From Schistosoma mansoni (Eukaryota > Platyhelminthes > Trematoda > Strigeidida > Schistosomatidae), in the NCBI RefSeq assembly GCF_000237925.1, contig NC_031497.1:11764512-11828511 (forward strand): a stretch of 64,000 nt of DNA. Direction: 5' to 3'. This document shows positions 1-10,784 of this stretch, piece after piece. The position numbers and the translations under genes are program-made. The notes below the pieces were generated by a model. That model did not search any database. It was not told the DNA's origin and was given only the letters and a program-made list of their open reading frames with translations. Numbering within the stretch: the stretch's first letter is position 1; the number at the start of each line of letters is the position of its first letter.

Positions 1-113
1 AGTAACCCACCACAATGTAGGCTGTATCTTCCGTAACAATTTGATCTTGTCTGTAAATTGGCCTGCCTCATGTAACCAACTGTTATTTAAGAATAAATTA
101 TCTTTGTTATTAT
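1..113 (+). repeat. 3' end of a CR1-class LINE (starts left of window)
   Basis: The last roughly 80 bases match the tail of the CR1 element that ends at 7551: both carry 'aacaatttgatcttg', then 'ctgtaaa', 'gcctcatgtaac', 'gttattt' and 'gaataaatta', followed by a short AT-rich tail. This is therefore the 3' terminus of another copy of the same family, whose body lies outside the window. Confidence 0.65.
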
Positions 114-599
114 AAACGTCAAAATTAGGTTGTCTCATAATTCTCGGTGAGTGTTCAAACTTCTTAGGCTGCACTGTGTATGGTTAGGCTCAGACTTCAG
201 GAACTGCAAAGATAACCCCGTATTTCTTTCAAAACATTCGAGTCACTTGAACAGAGGTTTGAAGCCTGGGCTTGGTTTTCAATTTCGGATATCATTAAGA
301 CTGTGTACACTAATGTGGATATATTTAAATCCAGCGAGGCTAATTTCCACCTCTTAAATTTCAGCGGTATGGCTGTGAACCAAGGTCGCAAATTATCAAC
401 TCATCATTCCTCTCAAGACATTATGAAACAGGACTAAGAGTATAGAAGCCTCCCCGATCATGTCTACTCAGTTTTGTGTGTCCAGGGTGCTTATATTTAC
501 ACCTGACTGCTATGTTATGGACAGAACACCACATAAACCGGCGAACCAGAAAGACTGAGCCAGCATGGACTGTACACGTACTTATATCATCCATTAGAG
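114..599. other. No gene recognised
   Basis: Short open frames overlap on both strands here (for example 151-357 plus and 197-391 minus), with no recognisable domain, splice logic or repeat match. It is probably decayed intergenic or repeat DNA. Confidence 0.5.
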
Positions 600-1700
600 T
601 TCGATAGATTTTGATTTTGTGTAGAAATTAGTGGACCTAGAAGGACCTGTTCTGATACTTTACCAACTATTGATTACAAGGATGAGCATCTAAGATTGAT
701 TCGAGCTTTCTATCGAGGGCTTAGCAGACAGTTTTCCTTCTGAATTCTCAGAGACTAATCAATAGTAGATTTTTCAACTTCAATATAAGTTCACTAAGCT
801 ACACATTATCAAGTGTTTTGTTGAAGTCGTTGTCATCTACACTTTCGGTTTCCATCAGTAAAGAATACTGCCATTTTCCTTCTGCTAGTAAGAAGTTATT
901 TGCACAACAAATCCCTTTTCTGGAGTCTTGTTACTCAACAATTAAAAAGTCATTAATTTTCATGATAGTTATAGCATTGCTTTGGATGCTTCTTTGAAGT
1001 ATGTTATCTAAGACCTTGGTGAGACTGACAGGTCTGTAGTCCGTCAGAAGTTGTTCTGATACTGTCTTACGGATTATAATGGGTACTAGGTAATTTTGAT
1101 CCTCAGGTTATTCACTCCAGCTTTGTGACATCTTGAATATTATAGTACGCGAGGTAGTAGTGCAAAACTATAATTTACCTCGGAATTCTACGGTGTGTCT
1201 CACCAGGTCTTATTGACTTTTCGGTATATATAAAATATCCATTGTTTTAACAAATCATTCGAGTGGAAATCCATATAAGACAAAATATTTGATGACCTTG
1301 CTTCTGAGATAAACCATTCGTTAAGAAGGTACTCATAAATGAAAACCTTTCGAAAGTAACCACTTGAAATTCACTCCTATGAAAGCTCGAAGTAGGAACG
1401 TTAGGACGAGTTCTATAACCGATTTATGGGACGCATTTCGTCTTTCCCCTGGTTGTGCTATACACTGGTTTATTTCCATACTTTCTCTAAGCTCCACGAG
1501 ATGTGTTTATACACATATTTTGGGTCTACTTGCAAAGTAGAACTGCATGGGTTATAGCAAGACTTATGGTGGCATTCCAGCGTTTTTCGTTTGTAACTGT
1601 TGAATTTTCTGGCCTATACAGAAGTGCCGTTGCTTCTTATCATTTGAAGCCGCCCTCGTTATGAACTGATGAGTATCTTGATCGTCCAATTGCCTAAAAG
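600..1700 (-). mobile_element. Decayed non-LTR retrotransposon RT remnant
   Basis: Read on the minus strand, 1016-1051 encodes 'LLTDYRPVSLTK', the YRPVSLT-type RT motif found in CR1/Jockey-group LINEs. About 130-200 bases further on, at 780-900, lies 'ESVDDNDFNKTLDNV', which looks like a decayed form of the RT palm motif VD-x-x-Y-L-DF-x-KAFD-x-V. Flanking reading frames are broken by many stops. The segment 1380-1700 may be the linker upstream of RT in the same element, but I see no firm motif there. The family is uncertain; assignment to a CR1-like clade is inference. Confidence 0.45.
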
Positions 1701-2204
1701 ACTAGCATCGCCCAGCGAAATCTATTGAATTCAAGCTGTACATTTGCAGACAAAATATTACCTAAGTAAGGTTATTTAGTGGGTAAGGACAGTGAACATT
1801 TTGATAGGATATTCATGCAAATACGCTGAAAATGCCGCAAATATCCGGAGTTTAGCAACACCTTTGCTCGTAACACTCTTGTAATCGAAGTATACCAACC
1901 CAGTCAGATAAACATTCAGAAATGAATGGGTTCGTAGATATATTTGTAGAGGTATTGATATGTTGAGAAGTGTCTGGTCTAAGCTGACTAACATTTGTGA
2001 GGTATGCGATGTGCCCACTCAAGAACGGGTGTGGATGCGTGACTGAGCGCCTTCAGCAAGAGTGTGACCAGTAAAACCAATGAAGCGAGAATCGATGTTG
2101 AATACGTGCATAAATATTTATCTTTGGGATATTATTTCCTGCCACAAACTATTTAAGAACTGGCCCTACCCCAACGCTGGTATGATCACCGAAAATAATG
2201 GAGC
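1701..2204. other. No gene recognised
   Basis: There is an 80-codon minus-strand open frame (1776-2018) without recognisable similarity. A faint resemblance of 2020-2150 to 22150-22260 hints at an old repeat, but it is too diverged to define by eye. Confidence 0.4.
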
Positions 2205-2439
2205 TTCTGACAGTCAGGATAGTTGATGTTCACTCTGGGACTCGAACCTAGCCACTATCCATCTCTGCCTACCATGCTTGTGAATTAAGGCTATATTGAG
2301 GCAATACGCACAGTATGCACATATGCCAATTAGAGACTGACCAGTTGCAGTCCTAACACATCGATGGGAAGATTCAAACAAAACAATACTAAGTGAATTT
2401 AAACTTCACCCCACAGCACAGGCAAGTGGCTATCAGGAT
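2205..2439 (+). repeat. Partial SM-alpha-like SINE/retrozyme monomer with inverted 5' piece
   Basis: From 2251 onward the sequence 'gccactatccatctctgc' repeats at 2585 ('gccactatctatctctgc'), which gives a repeat period of 334 bases. The part from 2251 to about 2439 is the 3' half of one unit, running directly into the promoter half of the next. In front of it, 2213-2249 contains the reverse complement of the unit's B-box region (minus-strand 'aggttcgagtcccag'), so a short inverted piece is fused to the monomer. This fits a tandem array that was broken and rearranged. Confidence 0.6.
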
Positions 2440-2610
2440 TCAGTGGCCGAGTGGATAACGCGATGGCGTTTAAAACGAGGGTACTGGGTTCAAGTCCCAG
2501 AGTGAACATCAACTATGAGATGCAGGTACATCCAGGTGACGAGTCCCAAATAGGACGAAACACGCATCCTGGATTTCACTGCTAGCCACTATCTATCTCT
2601 GCTTACCAGT
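2440..2610 (+). repeat. SM-alpha-like SINE/retrozyme monomer (Pol III promoter plus hammerhead)
   Basis: A tRNA-type internal Pol III promoter is visible: A box 'tggccgagtgg' at 2444-2454 and a perfect B box 'ggttcaagtcc' at 2487-2497, 32 bases apart. About 25 bases downstream a hammerhead ribozyme domain follows (2522-2582). This order is the hallmark of the schistosome SM-alpha family. The copy is cut off at about 2610, just after 'ctgcttacca', and is joined to unrelated DNA. The tRNA-like half cannot be a functional tRNA because no matching acceptor stem or anticodon arm is evident. Confidence 0.8.
2522..2582 (+). ncRNA. Hammerhead ribozyme (SM-alpha type), core mutated
   Basis: Stem I is formed by 'gcaggtacatccag' and 'ctggatttcactgc'. 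Stem II is 'gtcccaaataggac' (GTCC/GGAC), followed by the invariant GAAA at 2557-2560. The expected core CUGANGA reads G-T-G-A-C-G-A at 2536-2542: the first core base, C3, is G at 2536. In the solved schistosome ribozyme C3 pairs with G8, so this copy is probably inactive or nearly so. The tertiary contact bases of stem I (the 'gtac' bulge side) look preserved. The family assignment is strong; the loss of activity is inference. Confidence 0.8.
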
Positions 2611-2799
2611 CAGGATTACAGTTTAAAGCAGTATAGAGTCCACGAGAACCCCGTGAGGACAACTGGACGTATTGAATTCGGAAATAAATGCAATCTCGGA
2701 ACCATGTACGAAATAATCCTCAGTCAGTACAAATACCTTATTACCACAGGCCAACCAATTGGTTTCAGTCTTCATTAATAATGTAGTAGGTCGTCTGAT

Positions 2800-3435
2800 A
2801 TATGTAACCCTTACAGCTCGTTGTCCATTAAAATTCCAGCCTTTCCTTAAAAGCGTTTACTGCTAGGGCTGATACTACTTGTTCGAGTAGGGCATTCCAA
2901 TCATTGTCCTCTCAATGAAGAAAACGGAATCCCACTCTGAGTTTATTTGGTCGCAGTTTTTGAACCTTCTTGGTGCGGATTCAGATATGATTGGTTCTGA
3001 AGGAAACAAGAGGATATGACATGCTAAAATTCAAATCGTCATTCGAGATACGGAATGCCAATACAAGGTCATCTGGAGTTCTACGATTGGGGCAAAAGTT
3101 TTAAGAGTTTTGAGCGCCTATCTCGGGAGAGTTTAAAAGGATCGATCACTAACTCAGTTTCCATGCGTTAAGCACTCTCGATTGTGGTAGCATCGTTGGT
3201 TAGATATGTACTAGCTGCTTGAATGTGATACTCTCAGCGAGGTCTCATATAGGTGTGGTGTAAAACCCGGAAGATTGATTCGTCAACGCATTTGTATGCT
3301 CAACGCAGTGACCATAACGCTCGGAAATCTTTGACAGCAGCTGGATTGCAATAGGCAGTTACTTTCAAGGAATCTCTTACTATTCGCTCCAAGTCATTTC
3401 GTGCCTACACACGTGCAAGAGACTTACTGTCAATA
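2800..3435 (-). mobile_element. C-terminal remnant of a LINE ORF2
   Basis: Minus-strand translation gives a sequence of RT thumb and C-terminal LINE motifs in the right order. First is 'VTAYCNPAAVKDFRALWSLR' near 3300-3390, then 'YMRPR-EYHIQAASTYL' near 3210-3260, then 'RRTPDDLVLAFRI' near 3060-3100, and finally 'RPNKLRVGFRF..DNDWNALLEQVVSA' around 2880-2960. These match the usual 'VRP-LEY-xx-W-x-P' and 'FF-x-RVVNDWNSLP-x-VV' blocks of CR1/Jockey-group elements. Several stops interrupt the frame. It is a different, older family than the two long CR1 copies nearby. Confidence 0.6.
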
Positions 3436-3679
3436 AAATACTGTTGACCATTCCTAGGTTCACTGCTTATTAACCCATTGTTTCTAGATTTTGTTTCCGA
3501 ACCCAAACATGATGTATATCTCCGATTCCGTGAACCACGTGTATTTTTCTGTTTCTTTATCTTTTCCCTTGAGTACTTCAAGTTAGAGCTCGGATTGTGG
3601 TTCAGTTAAGTGGTTTCTGTAGTGTTTCCAATCCACCTCCAGCATCATGAATCATTTATTGAATGTCTAGAACTATGAC

Positions 3680-6600
3680 AGTGGACTCAATATGTTAGTA
3701 GCCCCACCAGACATCAAAATATCTTGGACTTAGTCTTTACCAGTGGCCTGACCCCCGATACTGTGTATGTTGGAAAAAAGTTTCCAGGTAGTGATCATAA
3801 CACTGTCGTATGTAGCCTTAATATAAAAAGCACAAACGGTAGAAGTAAAAATGTAACCCTTCGTAGAAACTATCGCAAGGTAGATTGGAATAATTTTCAC
3901 AATTACCTAAGAAGCACTGACTGGGGAACAGTCTTTACTGCAAACAATACAGACACACTAACCAATATATTTTATCACAACATCGAAAGTATCATCAACA
4001 AAATCGCACCTTTAGAGTACTGGAGACCCAAGTTTTCTAAAGATCTGTATATACCGGTCGGTACACGAAGACGTCTGCAGAGACATTGTACTCGCTTCTA
4101 CAGCTCTAATGATTTCTCCTCTTTAGTAACGATGACAGAAATACTTGTCCAGACAGACGCAATAAGTACACAAAAAGCAATCGAACAGGAAAAACGTGCT
4201 GTCGAACTTAGTAATAACTCCTCAGCACTCACCACACTCTTTCAAAATAAACTTAAACGTTCTAAGTCGAAAGGAAACATATTTATTAAAGACAAACAAG
4301 TATACGAAGATCCTAAACTTGTTACGGAACTATTTAATGAACACTTTTGTTCCTCATTAACTGATGAAAAACCACTTAATGATTCAGAACTTATCACAGC
4401 ATCTGCCTGTGAGATTACTAACGTAGACTTCAATGTACAGAATATCTCTAGGGCAATTAGTACATTGAAACACTCCTACACTGATGGACCAGATGGTATT
4501 CCGGCTCGCATGCTAAAACATGGAGACGATGATATGTGTGTTTTATTACTCAAACTATTTGCGATATCACTCTCTACAGCGCATTACCCTACTGCCTGGA
4601 AAACTACACACATCATTCCCAAAATTAAAACAGGACCTGAAGCAAATGTTGGAAATTACCGACCCATAAACATAACTTCAGTGGTGTCTAGAGTGATGGA
4701 GAAAGTAGTTAAGGCGGCGTTAGTCCAACATATAATTACTAATAATCTCATCTCGGTCTCCCAACATGGATTTCTTAGGTCCAGATCATGTGATACATGC
4801 CTAGTGGACTACATGAATGATATAACTCTGAAACGAGACAATGGACTCCTTGTATCAGTCATATTTTTAGACTTTAAGAAAGCCTTTGATAAGGTTCCAC
4901 ACAAACGGCTACTAGCCAAACTACGGTCCTTCGGAATCAACAACCCACTCTATTCATGGTTTGTTTCATTCTTAAAGGGACGTAAACAAATGGTAAAGTA
5001 CAACGACTGTCTCTCATTACCTAGACCGATAACTAGTGGCGTCATCCAGGGAAGTGTATTAGGCCCACTATTGTTTCTCATGTATATAAACGATATGTGT
5101 AACATCATAAAATCTGGGAAACCATACTTATATGCTGATGATCTCAAAATAGTATACAGCTATAAGCCTGAGGCTCTAGGTGAAAGTGTACCCCTGATTC
5201 AAGATGATCTCAATAACCTAACTATCTGGAGCGAAAAGTGGCAATTACCATTTAACCTCCACAAATGCGGGATCATGTACTTTGGAAAGCACCCCTATGA
5301 ACCCCAACTTTACTTAAATAAAAGTAAAGTCCAGACACTTAATTCAGTATACGATCTAGGAATAAATTACACAGGAAGCCTAAACTTTAAAGCACACGCC
5401 TCCTCTATTATTTCTAAAGCCAGACGCCTAATTGGCTTCATAACGAAAAATTTCTTCACGACAGATGCTAAGCTTACCCTTTACAAAATATGTGTACGAC
5501 CTTCCCTAGAATACCTCTCTTTTATCTTCTCTAATATGAATACCACTGACAAAATAAGAGTAGATGTTCAAAGACGCTTTACACGCCAACTGCTAGGAAG
5601 TGACACCACTCTTGATTACACAAGTAGATGTAAGCACCTCTCTTTAGAACCTTTATGGCACCGTAGGTTAAGGAACAATCTGATATTTCTGTACAAAGCA
5701 ATAAATGGACTGTCATTCCTAACCTCCTGCCCAACTACGATCAATAACCCAACCTATAGACTAAGAAACAATGCATATACACTATTTACCGAAAAACACC
5801 AAAAACAAATGCGTTGTAGGTTTTTTACAGTTCGGTATAGTTTATTGTGGAACAGGTTGCCAATACCTATCCGTATCTGTGACACCTTCACCAAATTTAA
5901 AAGGCTAATAACCCTGTTACTAAACTCTAAAGAACTTCACCAACTATTCCTTGAACTCCCGCCTACCAATGAGGCACTTTATTATGGACCGCCCAATATC
6001 TAGACGGAACAAGAATATAACGAACTCCATTGTCGTTAGTTTGAATATAGCAAAACTAAAGAAAACATGCTTTATCCTCCCCCACTATTTATTGATTATT
6101 AACCATGGCCTTCCGCTCCTAACCCTCACTTTCGGTTTCCGAATCTCTCTAATGGATAAATCCAAATTATTCTTCCTAAGTGTCATGTCCTTTTATTTTT
6201 CTTATTACAAGTAGACAGATAACTCACTAATCTTATGGATGCTGACCAACTAAGGCCGATCAAAAGAAGCTCAAATGTCCTAAATTCTTGTGAGTTGTTC
6301 AATGTTTTGTTTTCCTTACCCTGAAAATTTTACAATATTCTCTTTCATATCCTCTGGTTTGCTATTAGTCCTTACCATCTCATAACCACATATAATCTGA
6401 CTTGTCTCTTCTAACCTTTACCATTAGTTATCTTCATAATAGTACGATATATTAAATGGATATCTAACCCATAATACAAATGCTATTACCATCTGATTCG
6501 CTTGTAACATGGAACTTGTAGAGACAGTGTATTCCAACTATGGTCCTTGATTAAAGCAATATTCATACCGACCACAAACGTAAGAGAGCCTAACATCATA

Positions 6601-7551
6601 AAAGGAGGGAGGGTGGCGTTACTGACCAGCAAACATGATGGTGGGGAGATAACTTCAATCCATCCGTGTCTGTAGGGCAGAACATATTAATTACGGCTCC
6701 TTATGTCTAGTGGAATGTCACGAACCAACGGTATTGATGAGAAATTATTCATGCAAAATATCACTTTAGGTCATGTTAAAAAAAGCTAAATTGGTTCCAC
6801 TTCCTACCGAGTAATCCTATTACAAGCAAACTAGACAATTGGCTAAAAACGAAGCCCACTCTATACCCTATAAAATCTAAAAACAAAAAGAGAGTTCAAA
6901 CAGCTTCGAAGAAAAAGGGAGACAGCCATTTGTATCGGAATACTGTTTTTAGCACTTTATTTTATAATTACACAATTCCATATTTTCTTTTGAACTACCT
7001 TCATTTATACAGTCCCTTACCCACTCATACCTTGCCCACACTTATTTTTCTTTAACACATTAGTATGTTCTTACCTAATAAATACTTCAGTAACAGACAA
7101 ATAGACTAAAAGGTTATACATTAACTATTTCTCCATGAATATCGTGTGCTCTGCTTTTCGTCCTTCCATTTTCTTACACCTTTTTCAGCCTCCTGCAGAT
7201 ACTACACCGAAAACAGATATGGCACGGGTGACTTCATCCTACACCGTTATTAAAGCTTCCGATATTCTGGAGGGATATAAGTTCGAAACTTCTAAAAACC
7301 CCCAACTTTGCATGTATTTATTCTCGACCATCAGTTGTATGTTGCAACGCTACCTCTATAAAGTGCGCCAAGTGTTATATTAACATGTTTCTTACGAAAT
7401 CCATTTACATTCATATCTTATGAAATATCAACCCAGCTGAGTAATTTTCAACAGTGAAAATTGTAACTTCTTTAACAATTTGATCTTGCCTGTAAACCGG
7501 CATGCCTCATGTAACAATGTTATTTGAGAATAAATTATTATTATTATTATC
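3680..7551 (+). mobile_element. 5'-truncated CR1-class LINE with long 3' UTR
   Basis: The element starts inside the endonuclease domain at about 3680 and holds one long RT frame to 6003. It continues as about 1.5 kb of 3' UTR and ends in an (ATT)n tail at 7528-7551. The 3' UTR is defined by comparison with the minus-strand copy at 10785-15690: a block around 6595-6690 (with 'gagggagggtgg') recurs in reverse complement at 11733-11830 at almost the same distance from the ORF end, and the terminal segments also align. The 3' tail abuts a Perere-3-like RTE remnant at 7553, so this CR1 may have inserted into that RTE. Confidence 0.8.
3724..6003 (+). CDS. LINE ORF2 fragment: endonuclease C-terminus plus intact reverse transcriptase
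   Basis: This is one uninterrupted 759-codon frame. It begins with the end of an APE-type endonuclease: 'LDLVFTSG' and 'GSDHNTVVC', the SDH catalytic motif. In-frame residues extend upstream to about 3685 ('SSPTRHQN'), so the ATG at 3724 is only the first Met in the truncated copy. RT motifs follow in order: 'GPDGIPARML', 'NYRPINITSVVSRVMEKV', 'SQHGFLRSRSCDTCL', 'FLDFKKAFDKVPHKR' (catalytic Asp near residue 383), 'SGVIQGSVLGPLLFLMYIND' and 'YADD' at residues 470-473. The C-terminus has the CR1-type 'RYSLLWNRLP' block. Lacking most of its endonuclease, it could not drive normal target-primed insertion, yet the RT frame is open, which suggests a young copy. Confidence 0.85.
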   Translation: MDLVFTSGLTPDTVYVGKKFPGSDHNTVVCSLNIKSTNGRSKNVTLRRNYRKVDWNNFHNYLRSTDWGTVFTANNTDTLTNIFYHNIESIINKIAPLEYWRPKFSKDLYIPVGTRRRLQRHCTRFYSSNDFSSLVTMTEILVQTDAISTQKAIEQEKRAVELSNNSSALTTLFQNKLKRSKSKGNIFIKDKQVYEDPKLVTELFNEHFCSSLTDEKPLNDSELITASACEITNVDFNVQNISRAISTLKHSYTDGPDGIPARMLKHGDDDMCVLLLKLFAISLSTAHYPTAWKTTHIIPKIKTGPEANVGNYRPINITSVVSRVMEKVVKAALVQHIITNNLISVSQHGFLRSRSCDTCLVDYMNDITLKRDNGLLVSVIFLDFKKAFDKVPHKRLLAKLRSFGINNPLYSWFVSFLKGRKQMVKYNDCLSLPRPITSGVIQGSVLGPLLFLMYINDMCNIIKSGKPYLYADDLKIVYSYKPEALGESVPLIQDDLNNLTIWSEKWQLPFNLHKCGIMYFGKHPYEPQLYLNKSKVQTLNSVYDLGINYTGSLNFKAHASSIISKARRLIGFITKNFFTTDAKLTLYKICVRPSLEYLSFIFSNMNTTDKIRVDVQRRFTRQLLGSDTTLDYTSRCKHLSLEPLWHRRLRNNLIFLYKAINGLSFLTSCPTTINNPTYRLRNNAYTLFTEKHQKQMRCRFFTVRYSLLWNRLPIPIRICDTFTKFKRLITLLLNSKELHQLFLELPPTNEALYYGPPNI

Positions 7552-7552
7552 C

Positions 7553-8270
7553 TTTCTTAATTTTTTGCTCAAGTGACAGCTGGTTTGTTTTGTGCCATAA
7601 TAGATTATTCTTGATAATATATGGATACTGAATCTTGTATCTATTGCGTAAACTATTGTTGAGAAATACCTGTACACTTTTAGTGATGATGGAATTTCTC
7701 CACATTTCGTTTTCGTACAATGGGATGTTTTTAGAGTTAGTGTTGAAAATTTTGACTTTGGTGTTTAGTGATAGTTCTTTCAGGTTCCATAAATCTTTCA
7801 ACCGTAGGAATGCTACCCGTGCATTGCCAATTAGTGCTTTCAGACCTACATCAGATTCTTTTTGTTTGTTAGTGATGGTGTTTTAGTATATAAAGGCCCA
7901 CAACTCTTCTAGAGCTTCGCCATTATGTGTGATTTAGTTGGTGTTCACTTTACTGCATTTCAGAATCTACTTTTTTATCTCGTGAATGTTGAAGTCTATT
8001 GCCGCGGAAGCTGCTTCTAGACTGACTTTCTTTCTCTATGTTTGCTGTTATGCATAGGATAGCAAAACTGTTATGTGCAAAATCCAGATTGTCTTTCTGT
8101 GTCCAAGATCACTGTATTCTGTGGTTTGCCTGAGATGTGGTCTACATTATCCGGTCAATGACCAGAACAAAGAGGACGTGGAGGAGTAGGCAGTCTCGTT
8201 TGACATAAGTCTTCACTCGGAATGTATCTGTGGGGTCCCCTCTGAGCATTACTTTAAAAATTTAGCCCCT
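7553..8270 (-). mobile_element. Perere-3-like RTE LINE remnant
   Basis: Minus-strand reading shows RTE blocks in order. Near 8200-8260 it reads 'DTFRVKTYVKRDC' and 'LFVLVIDRIM', the equivalent of the family's RT block around VRQGCLLSP and VDWIM. Near 7890-7930 it reads 'NGEALEELWAF'. At 7547-7801 there is an open stretch with 'ALIGNARVAFLRLKDLWN', 'KVKIFNTNSKNIPLYENEMW' and 'LLWHKTNQL'. These correspond to the KARAAYLQLKNIWN, KVRIFNTNVKTVLLYGAETW and LLWERTNQ blocks of the Perere-3-type RTE. It is decayed, lacks a YADD motif, and is interrupted at its 3' side by the CR1 tail at 7551. Confidence 0.65.
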
Positions 8271-9908
8271 TGTTAGAGTTTTGTACGATAGTGACCAACT
8301 TCTCAAATCGGATATTTTCACTGCTAGAAGAAAACCCTAAAACATTGTTCACCTTGATCGGATAAGAATTTTAACAGTAGGTTCATTAATTTTGTGCGAT
8401 GTATAAGACTTCTGTTACTAGTTTTTAGTGGCAAGTTAATAACATTTTGTAATTTACCTTTTTCAAAATAAAACAACCAACAGATCATTTTTAATATCGT
8501 CAACTCGTATCAGTTCATATTGCGAAAAAGCAAAATAACCAGAAGACTAAAACCAGTAACTCGGAAGGGAATTTTCCAAATAAGACTTTTATTTTTATTT
8601 TTAGATAACTATTATTAAAATTAAGCACTCAAATGTTATAAACTTTCAGAAATAAATAACAGACAAATCATATTATTTGCTCATGGTTTGATCATAAATG
8701 AAGCAACTCTATGGAGCGACCAGAAAAGGCTGCTAATATAGTGACATACTAACCTAAAGTAGTTTCCTAATTTGTTTATTTATTTATCCATTTCTACTCA
8801 AAATCATCTCTGTATTGAGCGAAGTTGTTTTGTCCGTCAGAGGCATCTTCCGAATACTTTTTGGAATAAAATACTAGTAATCGCAAGTTAAATAGATGTA
8901 TAATGATCGTTTGGTTTGGAAGAAAAGGTTTATTTCAGTATCCGACAGATCGGGTGTTAGATTTCCGTTGTACTTTTGGTCCGTGAATTTTTAGATTAGT
9001 ACAAATATTACAGTAAAGAATGTACTTTTATTTAGAAAGAATTGTACATCTACCGACTTGATAGTTGTTACTAATAATAAAAATTAATACTAATACGTTG
9101 ACTTATGGTTTGCGTTGGAGCTTCAACTACGATATGCGGATAAGTACTGAATTCTAAATCACTTTTAATTTATTGCGAAAACCGTTCAAACACCGGATAG
9201 AATTTATTCAATGGTAAATCTAACCATGAAATTCTTGTTGTAGTCGATTTATAAAATAGTTGGTTATCGATTTTACTTACATATATCTTAGGGTTATAAA
9301 TAACTTTTCAGTCATTAGAAATCGACTGTAAAGTTACTTTGCGTACAGCCCTAGACAGATCATAGTTGTCCCAGGTTGCCATACCATCCTAGCACTATGA
9401 GAGCAATTTAACCAAATGTATAATATCCACGTTATTTGTTTAAGGTTTATCAGTCCACACAAATTCGAAAATAATTAAACTTACGTATTTATTTTCTTTG
9501 AAATCTTAGGTTTTTGTTGTTATTCATTACCTAGTTTCACTCGATACAAGGAATAATTAGAAGTAACTAGTGACCAAGTACTAGGCTTTCTTGTCGGTGT
9601 CTATTTCGTTTAATCATACAGGTTAATAAAACCTGACATTTCAATAAACATTTGTTTATTAGTGTGTGTTCAGTTATCGGTCATTAAGTTACCGGATTTC
9701 TGTCCTGAACGTGTTCTCTTGCAAGTGTTCATACTTCTCGGTTTGCCATTTTTACTAAACGTCTTATAGGTTCTCGAACTTTTGACTTGGTAGAAATTTT
9801 TTTATTGTATAAAAGATAGTACTTTTACTTGTAGACTAGTGTTCCTTACCAGCATTGCCAACACATTAGCTAAATGGTCTCAAAACTTTTTTTCTCAAAT
9901 GAATCTAG
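8271..9908. other. No gene recognised; AT-rich
   Basis: This stretch is AT-rich with many stops on both strands. I see no exon with a recognisable domain before the Sel1-type exon at 9909. It is probably an intron or intergenic DNA. Confidence 0.45.
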
Positions 9909-10066
9909 GTGCTTTTTATTTGCTGCGAACAATGGTGATTCTAAAGCTTGCATTTCAGCTCAAACAGCACTTGGCTATTTATATTCAGGACCAGAAATTT
10001 GTGATTTACAAAAAGCGTTTCAATGGCATTCTGATGCTTGTGGAAATGGTAGTGTCGAATCTCAAG
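9909..10066 (+). CDS. Single internal exon encoding a Sel1-like repeat
   Basis: The 158-bp segment is bounded by an acceptor ('ttctcaaatgaatctag' ending at 9908) and a donor ('aag|gtcagt' at 10067). Its open frame (codons from 9910) reads 'CFLFAANNGDSKACISAQ', then 'TALGYLYSGPEICDLQKAF' and 'QWHSDACGNGSVESQ'. The pattern A-xx-G-x-xx-A-Q-x-x-LG-x-x-Y-xx-G ... D-x-x-KAF-x-W-xx-x-A-x-xG-xx-x-xQ is a Sel1-like/TPR-like repeat. 'AQTALG-x-LY' resembles SEL1L, the ER-associated-degradation adaptor, but other Sel1 proteins are possible. No neighbouring exons could be found, because an inverted CR1 starts 0.7 kb downstream. If the donor is not used, translation stops 18 bases later, so an orphan or relic exon cannot be excluded. 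Confidence 0.55.
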
Positions 10067-10784
10067 GTCAGTGCCGTATTTACTAGTTATTAGTTATAGG
10101 TTTTATCACTAAACATCGAATTAGTTTTTGAAGTGTTATATTTTCATGGAGTTTGGTTAACTTGGTCTCGGAAACTGAAATTGCTTTTGAAAACAGAGAA
10201 GATACTCATTACATTCTCATGACAAATTACGGTGATAGAGGACGAATATCAATCATATTAAATAATTCTTAGTAACCATTGAATTTATGGTGAAATAGTG
10301 ATCCTTGTTATTTCCAATTTGTGCCTTAACTGTTTATGAACGATTGTGTGAAGACTGAGAATGACTGTGGGAAACGTGAATGAATTGTATGAAATGTAAA
10401 ACTCGTGAACTGTGTATGTACAATATTTGAATTGTTTTATACAGAAATCTGTTCTAGATGTATCATTGTTTGCAAGATTTAAAGAAGATAATTAGTTAAA
10501 GCAAGGTATTTTTATAGTTTTGTATATAAATTTTAAGCCATTACACTTTTTGTTTTTAAACAACCCAAATTAGTAAGCACTATTTTCCTTAAGATTTGTT
10601 CTTTTATAATTCAAACAGTTATATACCATGAGTTTCAGGTTTCACTTACGTTAGGTATTGTAAGTTCATCGAACACTGAAATTGATTATGATAGGTTTTG
10701 AGGACTGGCATTATTGTTCACTTCTATATGCTAGTATAATGATTATTCCAATAAAGTTATTTTAAACAGATAATATGAGAAATA
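10067..10784. other. No gene recognised
   Basis: AT-rich sequence between the Sel1-type exon and the CR1 tail. No second Sel1-repeat exon could be seen. Confidence 0.45.

Noticed and set aside
2020-2150. Weak similarity to 22150-22260 suggesting an old repeat pair
   Set aside because: Only scattered short matches could be aligned by eye; not enough to call a family.
2441-2515. Possible tRNA gene
   Set aside because: A and B boxes are present, but no acceptor stem or anticodon arm fits; the hammerhead that follows shows it is the promoter of an SM-alpha-like SINE.
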